Shown piece by piece: positions 54,185 to 62,527 of a stretch of 64,000 nucleotides of DNA. The DNA lies in NCBI GenBank assembly GCA_023229425.1, contig JALNZG010000002.1:62001-126000 (forward strand), read 5' to 3'. Every line of letters begins with the position of its first letter. Positions within the stretch are counted from its first letter, which is position 1. The stretch is from Ignavibacteriaceae bacterium. GTDB lineage: Bacteria; Bacteroidota; Ignavibacteria; Ignavibacteriales; Ignavibacteriaceae. The translations under genes were made by a program, and so were the position numbers. The notes beneath the pieces are model-generated. The model worked only from the letters and a program-made list of their open reading frames with translations, was not told the origin of the DNA and did no database searches.

Positions 54185-55102
54185 ATGCTTCCTTCAAAAG
54201 TTGTAAATATAATTGGATTTCCAGTTGACTTAGGCGCCGGACGACGCGGCGTTGATATGGGACCTTCCGCTATGCGTATCAGTCATATTTCCGAGCGGTT
54301 ACAAAGTTTGGGATACAAAGTTATCGATGACGGAAATATTCAAATTGAAATTATCGAAAGGCAAACCCAAGGAAACCCTCAGCTGAAATATCTAAACGAA
54401 ATTTTGAAAACTTCAGAAATTCTTGCCGGAAAAGTTGAAAAAAGTTTATCGGAAGGAAATTTCCCGTTAGTTCTCGGCGGAGATCACTCAATGTCCATCG
54501 GCTCGGTTGCCGGTATTGCTTCTTTCTGCAATAAAAATAATTTACGTCTCGGCGTAATTTGGATTGATGCTCATACTGATATGAATACCGACGAAACTTC
54601 TCCATCAGGGAATATTCACGGAATGCCGCTTGCCGCGTTACTTGGTTTGGGAAATAAAAGTCTTACTCATTTTTACGGATTTGCTCCAAAAGTAAAACCG
54701 GAAAATTGTGTGGTCATCGGTGCACGAAGCATTGATCCTATGGAAAGAAAAAATATTCAGCAAATAGGTTTACAAGTTTATACGATGGCGGATGTTGATA
54801 AAATCGGAATTCACCGTATCATTTCGCGTGTGCTAAAGCAATTTAAAAACAGCGTTGATCATATTCATATCAGTTTCGATGTTGATAGTGTTGACCCATC
54901 TGTTGCTCCGGGAGTCGGAACTCCTGTTCCCGGCGGTTTAAGTTACCGGGAAACTCACTTATTAATGGAAGCGATTGCCGAATGCGGTTGCATGTCTTCT
55001 CTGGAAATAACTGAAGTAAATCCGATCCTTGATCATAAAAATCAAACCGCTCTCTTTGCTGCTGAAGTTGTCGCTTCAAGCATGGGACAAAGAATTTTAT
55101 AA
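54185..55102 (+). CDS. rocF: Arginase
   Basis: A 305-residue ureohydrolase of the arginase family that splits arginine into ornithine and urea using two Mn2+ ions. Metal-binding motifs are LGGDHSMSIG near 96-105, VIWIDAHTDMNTDETSPSGN near 122-141 and HISFDVDSVDPSVAPGVGTP near 225-244. VDLGAGRRGVDMGPSAMRI near 15 is typical of arginase rather than agmatinase. It is 11 bases upstream of a small membrane protein gene. Specificity for arginine is well supported by motifs but not proven. Confidence 0.9.
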   Translation: MLPSKVVNIIGFPVDLGAGRRGVDMGPSAMRISHISERLQSLGYKVIDDGNIQIEIIERQTQGNPQLKYLNEILKTSEILAGKVEKSLSEGNFPLVLGGDHSMSIGSVAGIASFCNKNNLRLGVIWIDAHTDMNTDETSPSGNIHGMPLAALLGLGNKSLTHFYGFAPKVKPENCVVIGARSIDPMERKNIQQIGLQVYTMADVDKIGIHRIISRVLKQFKNSVDHIHISFDVDSVDPSVAPGVGTPVPGGLSYRETHLLMEAIAECGCMSSLEITEVNPILDHKNQTALFAAEVVASSMGQRIL

Positions 55103-55113
55103 GCAGCACGCCG

Positions 55114-55632
55114 ATGATTTTTCCAAATCAACTAATTAAATACGGATTGCTTTTTTTACTCCTTCCAATAATTCTGCAATTGTTCGGATTCATTGAAGTT
55201 TCCACATTCTCGATGTTTTCCTTCGCATCTTTCTTTATCGGCTTAACTATTTTTTATTATTCATTCGGAACAAAAAACTTTCTAGCGGTTTTTTTCGGTT
55301 CGGTTATTTTTTTTACCGGAGTTTTTTCTTTTTTAATCAAGTCTTTTTTTCTTGAAGTTACTATTCCGTTAATTGTTGCGGGTTCTGTTTATATAACCGG
55401 TTTTTCTTTAGTGATGGTTTTTATTGAAAACGCAAAAAAAAGAAGAGTTTTGTACATTGCAGGATTTTTAATTTTTGCTGCAACGATGGTAAGTTTATTC
55501 GCGGGGAATTTACAATTTAGAAGCTTCTTTTCGTCTCTTCCGGAAGTCTTAAAAGAATATTGGCTTCTCTTATTAATGGCGGTAATTACCGTTCTCTTGC
55601 TTTATTTTGAACAGCGGCAATCAAGAAAATAG
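55114..55632 (+). CDS. Membrane protein of unknown function, five helices
   Basis: A 172-residue protein with about five membrane helices: residues 10-25, 30-52, 55-75, 80-105 and 115-160, the last perhaps split. Short basic loops (ENAKKRRV, EQRQSRK) suggest the C-terminus faces the cytoplasm. No family is recognised. It follows arginase by 11 bases and is convergent, two bases from the anti-sigma gene stop, so the arginase unit probably ends here. Confidence 0.7.
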   Translation: MIFPNQLIKYGLLFLLLPIILQLFGFIEVSTFSMFSFASFFIGLTIFYYSFGTKNFLAVFFGSVIFFTGVFSFLIKSFFLEVTIPLIVAGSVYITGFSLVMVFIENAKKRRVLYIAGFLIFAATMVSLFAGNLQFRSFFSSLPEVLKEYWLLLLMAVITVLLLYFEQRQSRK

Positions 55633-55634
55633 TT

Positions 55635-56990
55635 TTAAAAAACAATCTGTCCGGCTAAATAAACATCCTTCGAAGGTTTTTCTCCGCCTGTTGAAACTTC
55701 TTCTGTGATAAGAAAACTTGTTAGTCCAATTAAGTTTAATCCGCTGAAATTTGTAATGGGAAAATATTGCATTGACGAGGTAACGTTGTAAACCCCTGCA
55801 GAATATTTTTGATTATTTGAAATTACCCACAGCTGATATACTTTATCACTTGAAAGAACCGGGAGATTTACCAGCTGGATCATTGCTTTTCTGGTAACTG
55901 TATCAAATAAAATTTTACCGTAAGCACCGGCAGCTATGGGAGTGCTCTTTAGGTTTCCCATTTGCAAATTGACCGATGCGAGAAGCGCATCAATTTCTTT
56001 TGAGCTTGATAAATCCCGCTGCAATGACTGCACTATCGCTTTATATTCAGTAGCTTGTTTTTCCGTTGCTACTTTGAAATCCTTTGATAAGAAATAATAG
56101 ACCCCGGCAATTGCACCGACTAATCCTAAAAATGCCAAGAAAAAAATTCCTGACGATATACCGGATTTTACTTTTTCTACAACGGGGGCTTCTTTCTGTG
56201 AATCAGCAGCTGGTTCTTCAATCATTGTTTCTGATGTAAATGAAGAAAATGCCTCGTTACTTTTTTTTGTGGACTCTCCGCTTAAGGAATAATTTGAGAG
56301 AGAAGATTCAAACGAAAACTCATCTTTATCATCGGAGGTGTCTTTGCTCCCGCTTTCTATTTGATCAAAATTGCTTGAGAAACTCTCATCATTATTTTCA
56401 GGTGAATATGACGAATAACCGGAATAAGATTCATCCTTTTGGGGGCTATCATCCTTACTGAAAGGTGAAGTGAAATCAGAAAGAGTAGAAGTATCTTTTT
56501 CCGGTTTAAATGAATAATCATTTTGATCACTGCTTACCGGTTCAAATTCTTCCGTTCTTTTGATGTCGTTCTTAATTGGTTCTATCGTCTCTGGTATTGG
56601 TTCCGGATAATTGCTCTCATCTTCTGAATTCGGAGAAGAAATTTGAGAAAATAATTTTTGTTCCGGAGTTTCAATTCGTTGAAATAAATTTTTATGCTGA
56701 ACCGGGGAAGTTTGGGAACTTATTTGTGTGGTTCTTTGGGGCCTCTGCTGGTCTCGCAAACGATAAAGTTTACGAGCAACCATGTCTTTTACGCGTGCAT
56801 CGGGGACTTCAATATTTAAGAATGAAGGAAGTAGTGCAACTAAGTTTTGATACTCACCGAGCTCCTGCCAAGGATAATCCTGGTTGCTTTTAAAATAATC
56901 CATCATCCTGTCATAATCTTCACGTTCTAAACAGCCAATAGCAAATGCGTGTAAAAGTGAAGCAAAATCTTTTCCGCTGTCATTATCCAT
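55635..56990 (-). CDS. RskA-like membrane anti-sigma factor
   Basis: A 451-residue membrane protein paired with the ECF sigma gene. The cytoplasmic N-terminus (1-75: SLLHAFAIGCLEREDYDRMM) resembles anti-sigma-K domains but has no HxxxCxxC zinc site. Residues 81-275 are a Ser/Asp/Glu/Pro-rich, disordered-looking linker with few hydrophobics. One helix (281-300) leads to an extracytoplasmic RskA domain (KVYQLWVISNNQKYSAGVYN near 385-404). The linker is much longer than in typical RskA proteins. It shares the TAATG overlap with the sigma gene, with GGAG as its ribosome site. Confidence 0.85.
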   Translation of the reverse strand: MDNDSGKDFASLLHAFAIGCLEREDYDRMMDYFKSNQDYPWQELGEYQNLVALLPSFLNIEVPDARVKDMVARKLYRLRDQQRPQRTTQISSQTSPVQHKNLFQRIETPEQKLFSQISSPNSEDESNYPEPIPETIEPIKNDIKRTEEFEPVSSDQNDYSFKPEKDTSTLSDFTSPFSKDDSPQKDESYSGYSSYSPENNDESFSSNFDQIESGSKDTSDDKDEFSFESSLSNYSLSGESTKKSNEAFSSFTSETMIEEPAADSQKEAPVVEKVKSGISSGIFFLAFLGLVGAIAGVYYFLSKDFKVATEKQATEYKAIVQSLQRDLSSSKEIDALLASVNLQMGNLKSTPIAAGAYGKILFDTVTRKAMIQLVNLPVLSSDKVYQLWVISNNQKYSAGVYNVTSSMQYFPITNFSGLNLIGLTSFLITEEVSTGGEKPSKDVYLAGQIVF

Positions 56991-57571
56991 TATTCTCCTC
57001 CCTTCAATAAATTATCTTTCAAGTTGGAGAGTGCAATTTTTACTTTTGATTTAACCGTCTGCGGAGGAATACGAAGGTGTTGCGCTATTTCACTTTGTGA
57101 GAGACCTTCATAATAGCCAAGAAAGAGAACGTATTTTTGCGCATCGGTTAATTTGTTCAATGCTTTTTCGATGTTATCTTTTATGCCAATGGCTGTCTTT
57201 AAATCTAAATCATCTATTTGCGGAGAAAGTCTGGGAACGATATAAAAATTTTCGTAATCATCATCGTAAGCATCGGGGATGAGGTTTTTGCTTCTCCGGA
57301 TAGTATCGATAGCTTTGTTTCTGGCTACAGCGATAAGGTAGCTGTAAGCATCGCCGTTTTTTATATCGTAGTAATTTATTTTCCGCCAAATAATTACAAA
57401 GACATCAATTAAGACTTCTTCCGAAACCTGTACATCACCGACAATTTTTTTAATTAGCGTATAAAGAATCGGCGAATAGCGGTTATACAATGTTTCCAAA
57501 GCGCGCGAATCATAATTCGCAATTCGCTTCATTATTTCTGCATCGGTTAAACTTGTTAATTGCTCAGACAA
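56990..57571 (-). CDS. ECF-type sigma-70 family sigma factor
   Basis: A 193-residue sigma factor with region 2 (LETLYNRYSPILYTLIKKIV and VFVIIWRKINYYDIKNGDAY near 25-85), a DxxR-type DTIRR helix near 94, and region 4 helix-turn-helix (VLFLGYYEGLSQSEIAQHL, IPPQTVKSKVKIALSNLKDN near 147-187). It directs transcription when its anti-sigma factor releases it. The TTG start has AAAGGA ten bases upstream. It shares one base with the anti-sigma gene. Confidence 0.9.
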   Translation of the reverse strand: MSEQLTSLTDAEIMKRIANYDSRALETLYNRYSPILYTLIKKIVGDVQVSEEVLIDVFVIIWRKINYYDIKNGDAYSYLIAVARNKAIDTIRRSKNLIPDAYDDDYENFYIVPRLSPQIDDLDLKTAIGIKDNIEKALNKLTDAQKYVLFLGYYEGLSQSEIAQHLRIPPQTVKSKVKIALSNLKDNLLKGGE

Positions 57572-57601
57572 TGTTTTCTTTTCCTTTCACATTAACAATT
57601 G

Positions 57602-57632
57602 CAAAAGTAAGCTGAATGTATCAAAAAAGCAA
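57602..57632 (-). promoter_or_regulatory. Candidate promoter of the sigma/anti-sigma operon
   Basis: TACTTTTG (57602-57609 on the minus strand, a full TAnnTTTG match) with TTG (57630-57632) 20 bases upstream, about 30 bases before the sigma TTG start. It looks like a housekeeping promoter, with no obvious autoregulatory ECF site. Confidence 0.4.
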
Positions 57633-57660
57633 TGAAAGTATTTGAAGAAATCATTTTATA

Positions 57661-58092
57661 TTAATTTAAGCCTAGTAGGTAATCGGCAATCTTTCCCAAT
57701 TCTTTTACATCTTTATTTCCGTAAGCAGGCATAACAATATTCTTAAACTTGTTTTTGTATTCTTTAAATCTATCCTGTTCAAGATAAGAATTCGGATTGC
57801 GTAAATAATTTATCAATTTATCTCTATCGTAATACGATGTTAATCCAACTAATGCCGGCGCCATATTCGTTCCTTGCAAATTAACACCGTGACAAGTTGT
57901 GCAGTTAAATTGTTTTACTAAAACTTCACCGCTCGCATCAGAAGGAGTCATTTTTTCTGTGGATTGACTTTGCGGCATTCCCATTCCCGTATTTGTTGAT
58001 GCGACGTTATCGTCTTGTGTAAATTTTTGAAGAAAAAATAGAATTATAAAAATTCCCAAAAAAGCTGCACTCCAGATTTGTGTTTTTGTCAT
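57661..58092 (-). CDS. Membrane-anchored monoheme cytochrome c
   Basis: A 143-residue protein with an N-terminal helix (residues 7-24, AAFLGIFIILFFLQKF) followed by a class I cytochrome c domain. CTTCH carries the heme; the likely distal ligand is Met in IVMPAYGNKD near residue 120. It should face the periplasm and transfer electrons, perhaps to a terminal oxidase. The helix may be an uncleaved anchor. GGAAGG lies just before the ATG. No oxidase gene is adjacent. Confidence 0.87.
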   Translation of the reverse strand: MTKTQIWSAAFLGIFIILFFLQKFTQDDNVASTNTGMGMPQSQSTEKMTPSDASGEVLVKQFNCTTCHGVNLQGTNMAPALVGLTSYYDRDKLINYLRNPNSYLEQDRFKEYKNKFKNIVMPAYGNKDVKELGKIADYLLGLN

Positions 58093-58144
58093 TGACCTTC
58101 CGTGTTGTATAAATTTAGTGTGTTAAGTTATAAAAAAAATCTCT

Positions 58145-59683
58145 CTATTCTGAGCCAATTACCTGATCATAATAAGATTTAAAAGATTTAATTGCACTTA
58201 CAATTGATTGGGCAATCTGCTGCTGACCTTTTTCACTTTTAAGAAAGCTAGCGTCCTCCGGATTTGACACATACCCTGTCTCAATCAACACACTCGGCAT
58301 TGAAGCGCCCACCAAAACATAAAAGCCCGCTTGTTTAACACCGCGCGGAGAGAGCGATATATTTTGTTTGAACTGCTGGTGAATCATGTCCGCAAATTTT
58401 TCCGAGTATTTCATCGAAGAGCTATGCGCCATGCTGACAAGAATAAAATTCTCATCCGTTAATTTTTGATACCGCTTCGGGTCGTCTTCATATTCTATCA
58501 CGCGGTTTTCGCGTTCGGCAATACCAATGGCTGCTTCTGTTCTTCCGGGACGCAAAAGATAAACCTCAAATCCGTTCGGATCACTTCTTTTCTTTGGAGC
58601 GGAGTTGCAGTGAATTGAAATAAAAAGTTTCCCATTATTTTCATTTGCAATTTTTCCGCGTTTGTACAATTCAACAAAATGATCATCGTTGCGGGTATAA
58701 ACCACTTTAACATCTTTTAAATTTTCATTTGCAAGTTTTCCAACTTTAAGAGCAACGGCGAGATTAATTTCTTTTTCAATCGTATTATTAACTCCGATGG
58801 CGCCGTAATCTTTACCACCGTGCCCGGCATCTATAACGATAACGTCAAAATTCCATTTTTCTTTTTTTGTTTCGGTGTAGGCAGCAAACTTTTTATTGTG
58901 GATCGTTATAAGAAATTCTTTCCCCACAATTTCTTCTATAAACTCATAAGCAGAATAATTTTTTCTAAGCAATAGAGAGAGTTCGCTTCCATTTTCTGCG
59001 TTGACGGCTTTCATCGCTTTAACCAATCCCTTAGGAAAAGTTTGATCAAGTTTTTTTTCATCAACAAAAATGTTCGGGAGCGTAATTTTGATAATATCAT
59101 CAGAAATTGTATGCGTAACCTTACTTGCTTTTTTACTTGAAGTAAGTTTCACCAGCGTTCCGTTTGCTTTTTCACTAACCGAAATATTAAGAGTGCTTGT
59201 CTCCAATGAAGGAATTTCCTTTTCTACAATTTCTTTCTCGCCTTGCGAAGTAGGTTGTTCATCCTTCACGTTCTCTTTTTCAGCTCTCTTATACAAAATC
59301 TTTCCTCCAAGACATTTTTCAAGAATATTCTGCGCATACTCAAGAGGAAGATAAAGTTGATTTTTCAAGATGATAGTTGAAACCGGCAGCTGTAAGACTT
59401 TTTCGCTCTTGTCTTTTTTTGAATGAAGAACTACAAAAGAATTCCGCGGACGAATTTTTAAGAGATACTGCTGAAAAGTAATTTCGAGTTGCTGTGATTC
59501 GGTATTGGTTTTATATTTGAATTGTAATTCTTTTGAAAATGCTTCTACCGGGAAATAAGTTAACCCGTTTTTATTGAAAGCATCAACAGTTATTTCTTTT
59601 GCGCTATGGCTTATGATAAGCTGATAAAACTGCTGAGAAAATATTTCTAAAGTAAAGAGAAATAAGAATAAGATTATCTTCAT
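58145..59683 (-). CDS. N-acetylmuramoyl-L-alanine amidase (Amidase_3)
   Basis: A 512-residue secreted cell-wall hydrolase with a signal peptide (1-17). Two small beta-rich domains occupy residues 20-110 and 165-275, with a linker of charged residues. The zinc amidase domain shows VIDAGHGGKDYGAIGVN near 284, VYTRNDDHFVEL near 329, SIHCNSAPKKR near 352 and the catalytic Glu in VLIETGYVSNPEDA near 474. It removes stem peptides from peptidoglycan during cell separation. It lies 53 bases from the cytochrome gene and four bases after the methyltransferase gene. Confidence 0.92.
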   Translation of the reverse strand: MKIILFLFLFTLEIFSQQFYQLIISHSAKEITVDAFNKNGLTYFPVEAFSKELQFKYKTNTESQQLEITFQQYLLKIRPRNSFVVLHSKKDKSEKVLQLPVSTIILKNQLYLPLEYAQNILEKCLGGKILYKRAEKENVKDEQPTSQGEKEIVEKEIPSLETSTLNISVSEKANGTLVKLTSSKKASKVTHTISDDIIKITLPNIFVDEKKLDQTFPKGLVKAMKAVNAENGSELSLLLRKNYSAYEFIEEIVGKEFLITIHNKKFAAYTETKKEKWNFDVIVIDAGHGGKDYGAIGVNNTIEKEINLAVALKVGKLANENLKDVKVVYTRNDDHFVELYKRGKIANENNGKLFISIHCNSAPKKRSDPNGFEVYLLRPGRTEAAIGIAERENRVIEYEDDPKRYQKLTDENFILVSMAHSSSMKYSEKFADMIHQQFKQNISLSPRGVKQAGFYVLVGASMPSVLIETGYVSNPEDASFLKSEKGQQQIAQSIVSAIKSFKSYYDQVIGSE

Positions 59684-59686
59684 CAG

Positions 59687-60265
59687 TTAACCTAAAAAGG
59701 GGATGAAAAAGCCGGTTTTTTTTTTATATGCATCAAAGTCTTGCTTGAAATGTTTTTGCAGAAGTTGTTCCTCTCGCTTTGCCCGCAAAAATAAAAAAGG
59801 GATCTGCACCAACGCCAACGGAGCAACCAAATAACTCAATGTTGCTGCGGCGGCTGAGATTTCAATGATCACTTGCGAAAGATAATGCGGGTGGCGCACA
59901 ACAGAATAAATCCCTTTGGTTACTAATTGATGTTTTTGAAGGACAACAATATCCTGCGAATAGTTAGTTCCCAATAATTTAAACGACCAGATTTGCACCC
60001 AGGAAAAAATAAGATAAAAAACCAACCCAATTAGTCGAAGTTCAAATGTTTTATCTTCATACTGCAGCGTTCCGATTTGAAATAATGAAATAATTAACAA
60101 GATAAGCGAAACCGTTGCCAGCGTTGTCGGTAGATGCTGCAAATAGGTTTTGGGTTTCTCTTTAACCTGAGTTATTGATGACTTAAACCCTTGTTTGGCT
60201 CCGGAGATATTGGCTCCGAACGTTGCAAGGATATTTATTCCGATGATAATATTTATTGGATCCAT
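59687..60265 (-). CDS. Isoprenylcysteine/phospholipid methyltransferase-like membrane protein
   Basis: A 192-residue membrane protein of the ICMT/PEMT family with about five helices. The SAM-binding block is SVVRHPHYLSQVIIEISAA near 120-138, then REEQLLQKHFKQDFDAYKKK near 164-183, which are the conserved C-terminal motifs. In bacteria such proteins methylate lipids or small thiols or are orphan; the substrate cannot be inferred. TATATTTG lies about 20 bases upstream of the ATG on the minus strand but without a matching -33 element. Confidence 0.78.
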   Translation of the reverse strand: MDPINIIIGINILATFGANISGAKQGFKSSITQVKEKPKTYLQHLPTTLATVSLILLIISLFQIGTLQYEDKTFELRLIGLVFYLIFSWVQIWSFKLLGTNYSQDIVVLQKHQLVTKGIYSVVRHPHYLSQVIIEISAAAATLSYLVAPLALVQIPFLFLRAKREEQLLQKHFKQDFDAYKKKTGFFIPFLG

Positions 60266-60313
60266 TTTGTTTAGATTTTTTTTTCAAATATAAGGAAAAA
60301 GCAAGACTCCTCT

Positions 60314-61621
60314 TTAAGAAAATTCATTTCCCAAATTGCGTAACGTTTCTAAATATTTTTGTTGAACCTCAAACGAAGGAATTTCCTCTTCACTTTTAAA
60401 ATCAATTTGAACTTTCATTTCTTTTAAAAGTTGATTTAGAGAAACGAACATCGGGTGAAGAGGAAAACCATTATCACGCAAGTAATGGATAAGTTTCAAA
60501 GTTTTAAATCCGTCAAACCAGGTACTTTTTTGCCTCTGTAATTGTTCGTCAGTTTTTGTTGTACGCGATATTTCACTCCATACTTTTTCAAACTTCTGTT
60601 CTTTTAAAAATGCAGAAAGACTTGGATGAATTTTTGCTGCTTCGGCAATATATTCTTCCACTGCAAAATTAGTTAACAAAAATAATTGCAGCCAATCTTT
60701 CAAGATCAAAAACGAATTGAAATTGTAAAGAAGATATTCATTCTGAATTTGACTGAGAAATCGATTAACTCTCTGCCCCGTTCCAAACGGAACCCGCCAC
60801 GATCCGCGCGGCGACGGATAGACTACGGCGTTTTTTATTTCTCCTACCGAAACATTTTTTGCCAACTTTTCAAGGAAATAGAAATCTTCCGCTGCTTTTT
60901 GCTTGTTCATTCCTTCAACTTTTATATAGCTTTCAGCATTGCAGATAATTGTTGAGCCGATTGTATGAAACGCGTAAGGTGAGCCGGCAAACCGCAAACT
61001 CAAAACATAATAGCGGAGAAATATTTCGTAACAAAGAATTGCTTCCCGATTTACTGCGTTCGATAAAGAATGTTGAAACGATGTAACCGCCGCATGTAAA
61101 TTCTGCCGGTTGAACTCTTCATAAATTTCCGTAAAGTAATTTTGAGAAACCGTGCAATCTGCATCAAGGCAAACGAGGATTTTTTTCTTCGCAGATTCAT
61201 AATTAAAAAGTGAGAGAGCCGCGTCCATGCCTATTTTACGCGCTAATCCTACGCCTCCGTTTTTCTCGTCAAGTTCGTTTCCATCGCTTGCTGCATCAAT
61301 AAATCCGGCATAAAAACTATTTTTGGAGTTCCTACCGCGAATATACGAACGTAAAAACCCAAGCGTTTTTTGATTCTCTCTTTTTACTTCCTCTCCGGAA
61401 GATTGCAGATTGTTCACAACAAACATTACTAAAATTTTATCGGTGTATTTATTATCCGCAGCTCCAAGAGAGGTCAGTAATTTTTGTATGTTTTCATATT
61501 CACTTATTGCGGGAACAACAACAATCAATTCAATTTGGGCGGAAGAACACCACTCAAAAGGACGAACTTCAGTTCCGTATTTGTCTAAATATTTTTTTAC
61601 TTTTAGTGGAAGAGTGGGCAT
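60314..61621 (-). CDS. Cytosolic GT2-like protein of unknown specificity
   Basis: A 435-residue protein with a GT-A domain: ELIVVVPAISEYENIQKLLT near 31-50, VCLDADCTVSQNYF near 151 (DxD metal site) and later RVPFGTGQRVN near 276. There are no membrane helices. The long C-terminal half (about 290-435) is helical and resembles no acceptor domain I know. The gene overlaps miaA by 19 bases, an odd pairing for a glycosyltransferase outside the sugar locus. It may glycosylate a small molecule or a cytosolic protein. Confidence 0.75.
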   Translation of the reverse strand: MPTLPLKVKKYLDKYGTEVRPFEWCSSAQIELIVVVPAISEYENIQKLLTSLGAADNKYTDKILVMFVVNNLQSSGEEVKRENQKTLGFLRSYIRGRNSKNSFYAGFIDAASDGNELDEKNGGVGLARKIGMDAALSLFNYESAKKKILVCLDADCTVSQNYFTEIYEEFNRQNLHAAVTSFQHSLSNAVNREAILCYEIFLRYYVLSLRFAGSPYAFHTIGSTIICNAESYIKVEGMNKQKAAEDFYFLEKLAKNVSVGEIKNAVVYPSPRGSWRVPFGTGQRVNRFLSQIQNEYLLYNFNSFLILKDWLQLFLLTNFAVEEYIAEAAKIHPSLSAFLKEQKFEKVWSEISRTTKTDEQLQRQKSTWFDGFKTLKLIHYLRDNGFPLHPMFVSLNQLLKEMKVQIDFKSEEEIPSFEVQQKYLETLRNLGNEFS

Positions 61622-62517
61622 TTGGATTCGATGAGATTTTTTGCTTCTGAAAAATCAGCTTCGGGGAGCCAATAAATTGGAACGTCTTCACGTTCCATTT
61701 TTCTGAACCAGGTCATTTGCCGTTTTGCAAATTGATTGATGGCGCCCCGCAGTTTTTGGAACATATCATTGTATGTCAATTTCTTTTGAAGATACAAACC
61801 AATATACCGGTATTCCAATCCGAAAAAATTTAACTTCTCAAATGAAATTCCTTCGGTAACAAGCCGTTCAACTTCTTCGATCATTCCATTTTGTAAACGC
61901 AATTTTAACCGTTCGGAAATTCTTTCTTTTAAAATTTTTCGCTCCGGCTGGATTCCGATTGTGAACGAAGAAACTTTCATGTGCCCGTTGGCTTCATCAT
62001 TTGAACTTGCTTCCGCCACAAGAATAGCTTTGATAAGTCTTTCTCTATCAAGCAAATCGGTAGTGTTGTGCAGTTTGGGATTAAGAGACAGAAGCAGCTC
62101 CGCCAAAGTATCCGCCGGAAATTTTTCTAAGTCGCTCTTCCGTTTTGAATGAAAATCGGTTTTTGCCAATTGATAATTTTGGAGTACAGCAGAAAGATAC
62201 ATTCCCGTACCGCCGGTTAAAAAAGGAGTTTTTTGTTTTTCTAATATTGAATGAAATGCTTTTGAGAAATGTTCCGTAAATAAAAATAAATTAAATTCTT
62301 CTTCCGGTTCAACAATATCAATAAGATGATAAGGAATTTTTCTGCTGTTGAGAAAAAACTCTTGCAAGTCTTTTCCTGTCCCGATGTTCATTCTTTTATA
62401 AACCTGGCGTGAGTCGGCAGAAATAACTTCACCGTTGAAATGGTCTGCGAGCCGTGCGGTTAGTTTAGTTTTACCACATGCTGTGGGACCAAGAACGGTA
62501 ATAAGGTTATAGATCAT
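61603..62517 (-). CDS. miaA: tRNA dimethylallyltransferase
   Basis: A 304-residue enzyme that adds a dimethylallyl group to A37 of tRNAs reading UNN codons. The P-loop is LGPTACGKTKLTARL near 9-23; ISADSRQVYKRMNIGTGKD near 33 is the conserved DSRQVY block; HLIDIVEPEEEFN near 65 and TPFLTGGTGMYLSA near 97 follow. The C-terminal ANQFAKRQMTWFRKM-type motif (INQFAKRQMTWFRKM) near 268 is intact. It lies ten bases after the sensor kinase gene. Confidence 0.95.
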   Translation of the reverse strand: MIYNLITVLGPTACGKTKLTARLADHFNGEVISADSRQVYKRMNIGTGKDLQEFFLNSRKIPYHLIDIVEPEEEFNLFLFTEHFSKAFHSILEKQKTPFLTGGTGMYLSAVLQNYQLAKTDFHSKRKSDLEKFPADTLAELLLSLNPKLHNTTDLLDRERLIKAILVAEASSNDEANGHMKVSSFTIGIQPERKILKERISERLKLRLQNGMIEEVERLVTEGISFEKLNFFGLEYRYIGLYLQKKLTYNDMFQKLRGAINQFAKRQMTWFRKMEREDVPIYWLPEADFSEAKNLIESKCPLFH

Positions 62518-62527
62518 TTAAGAAAAA

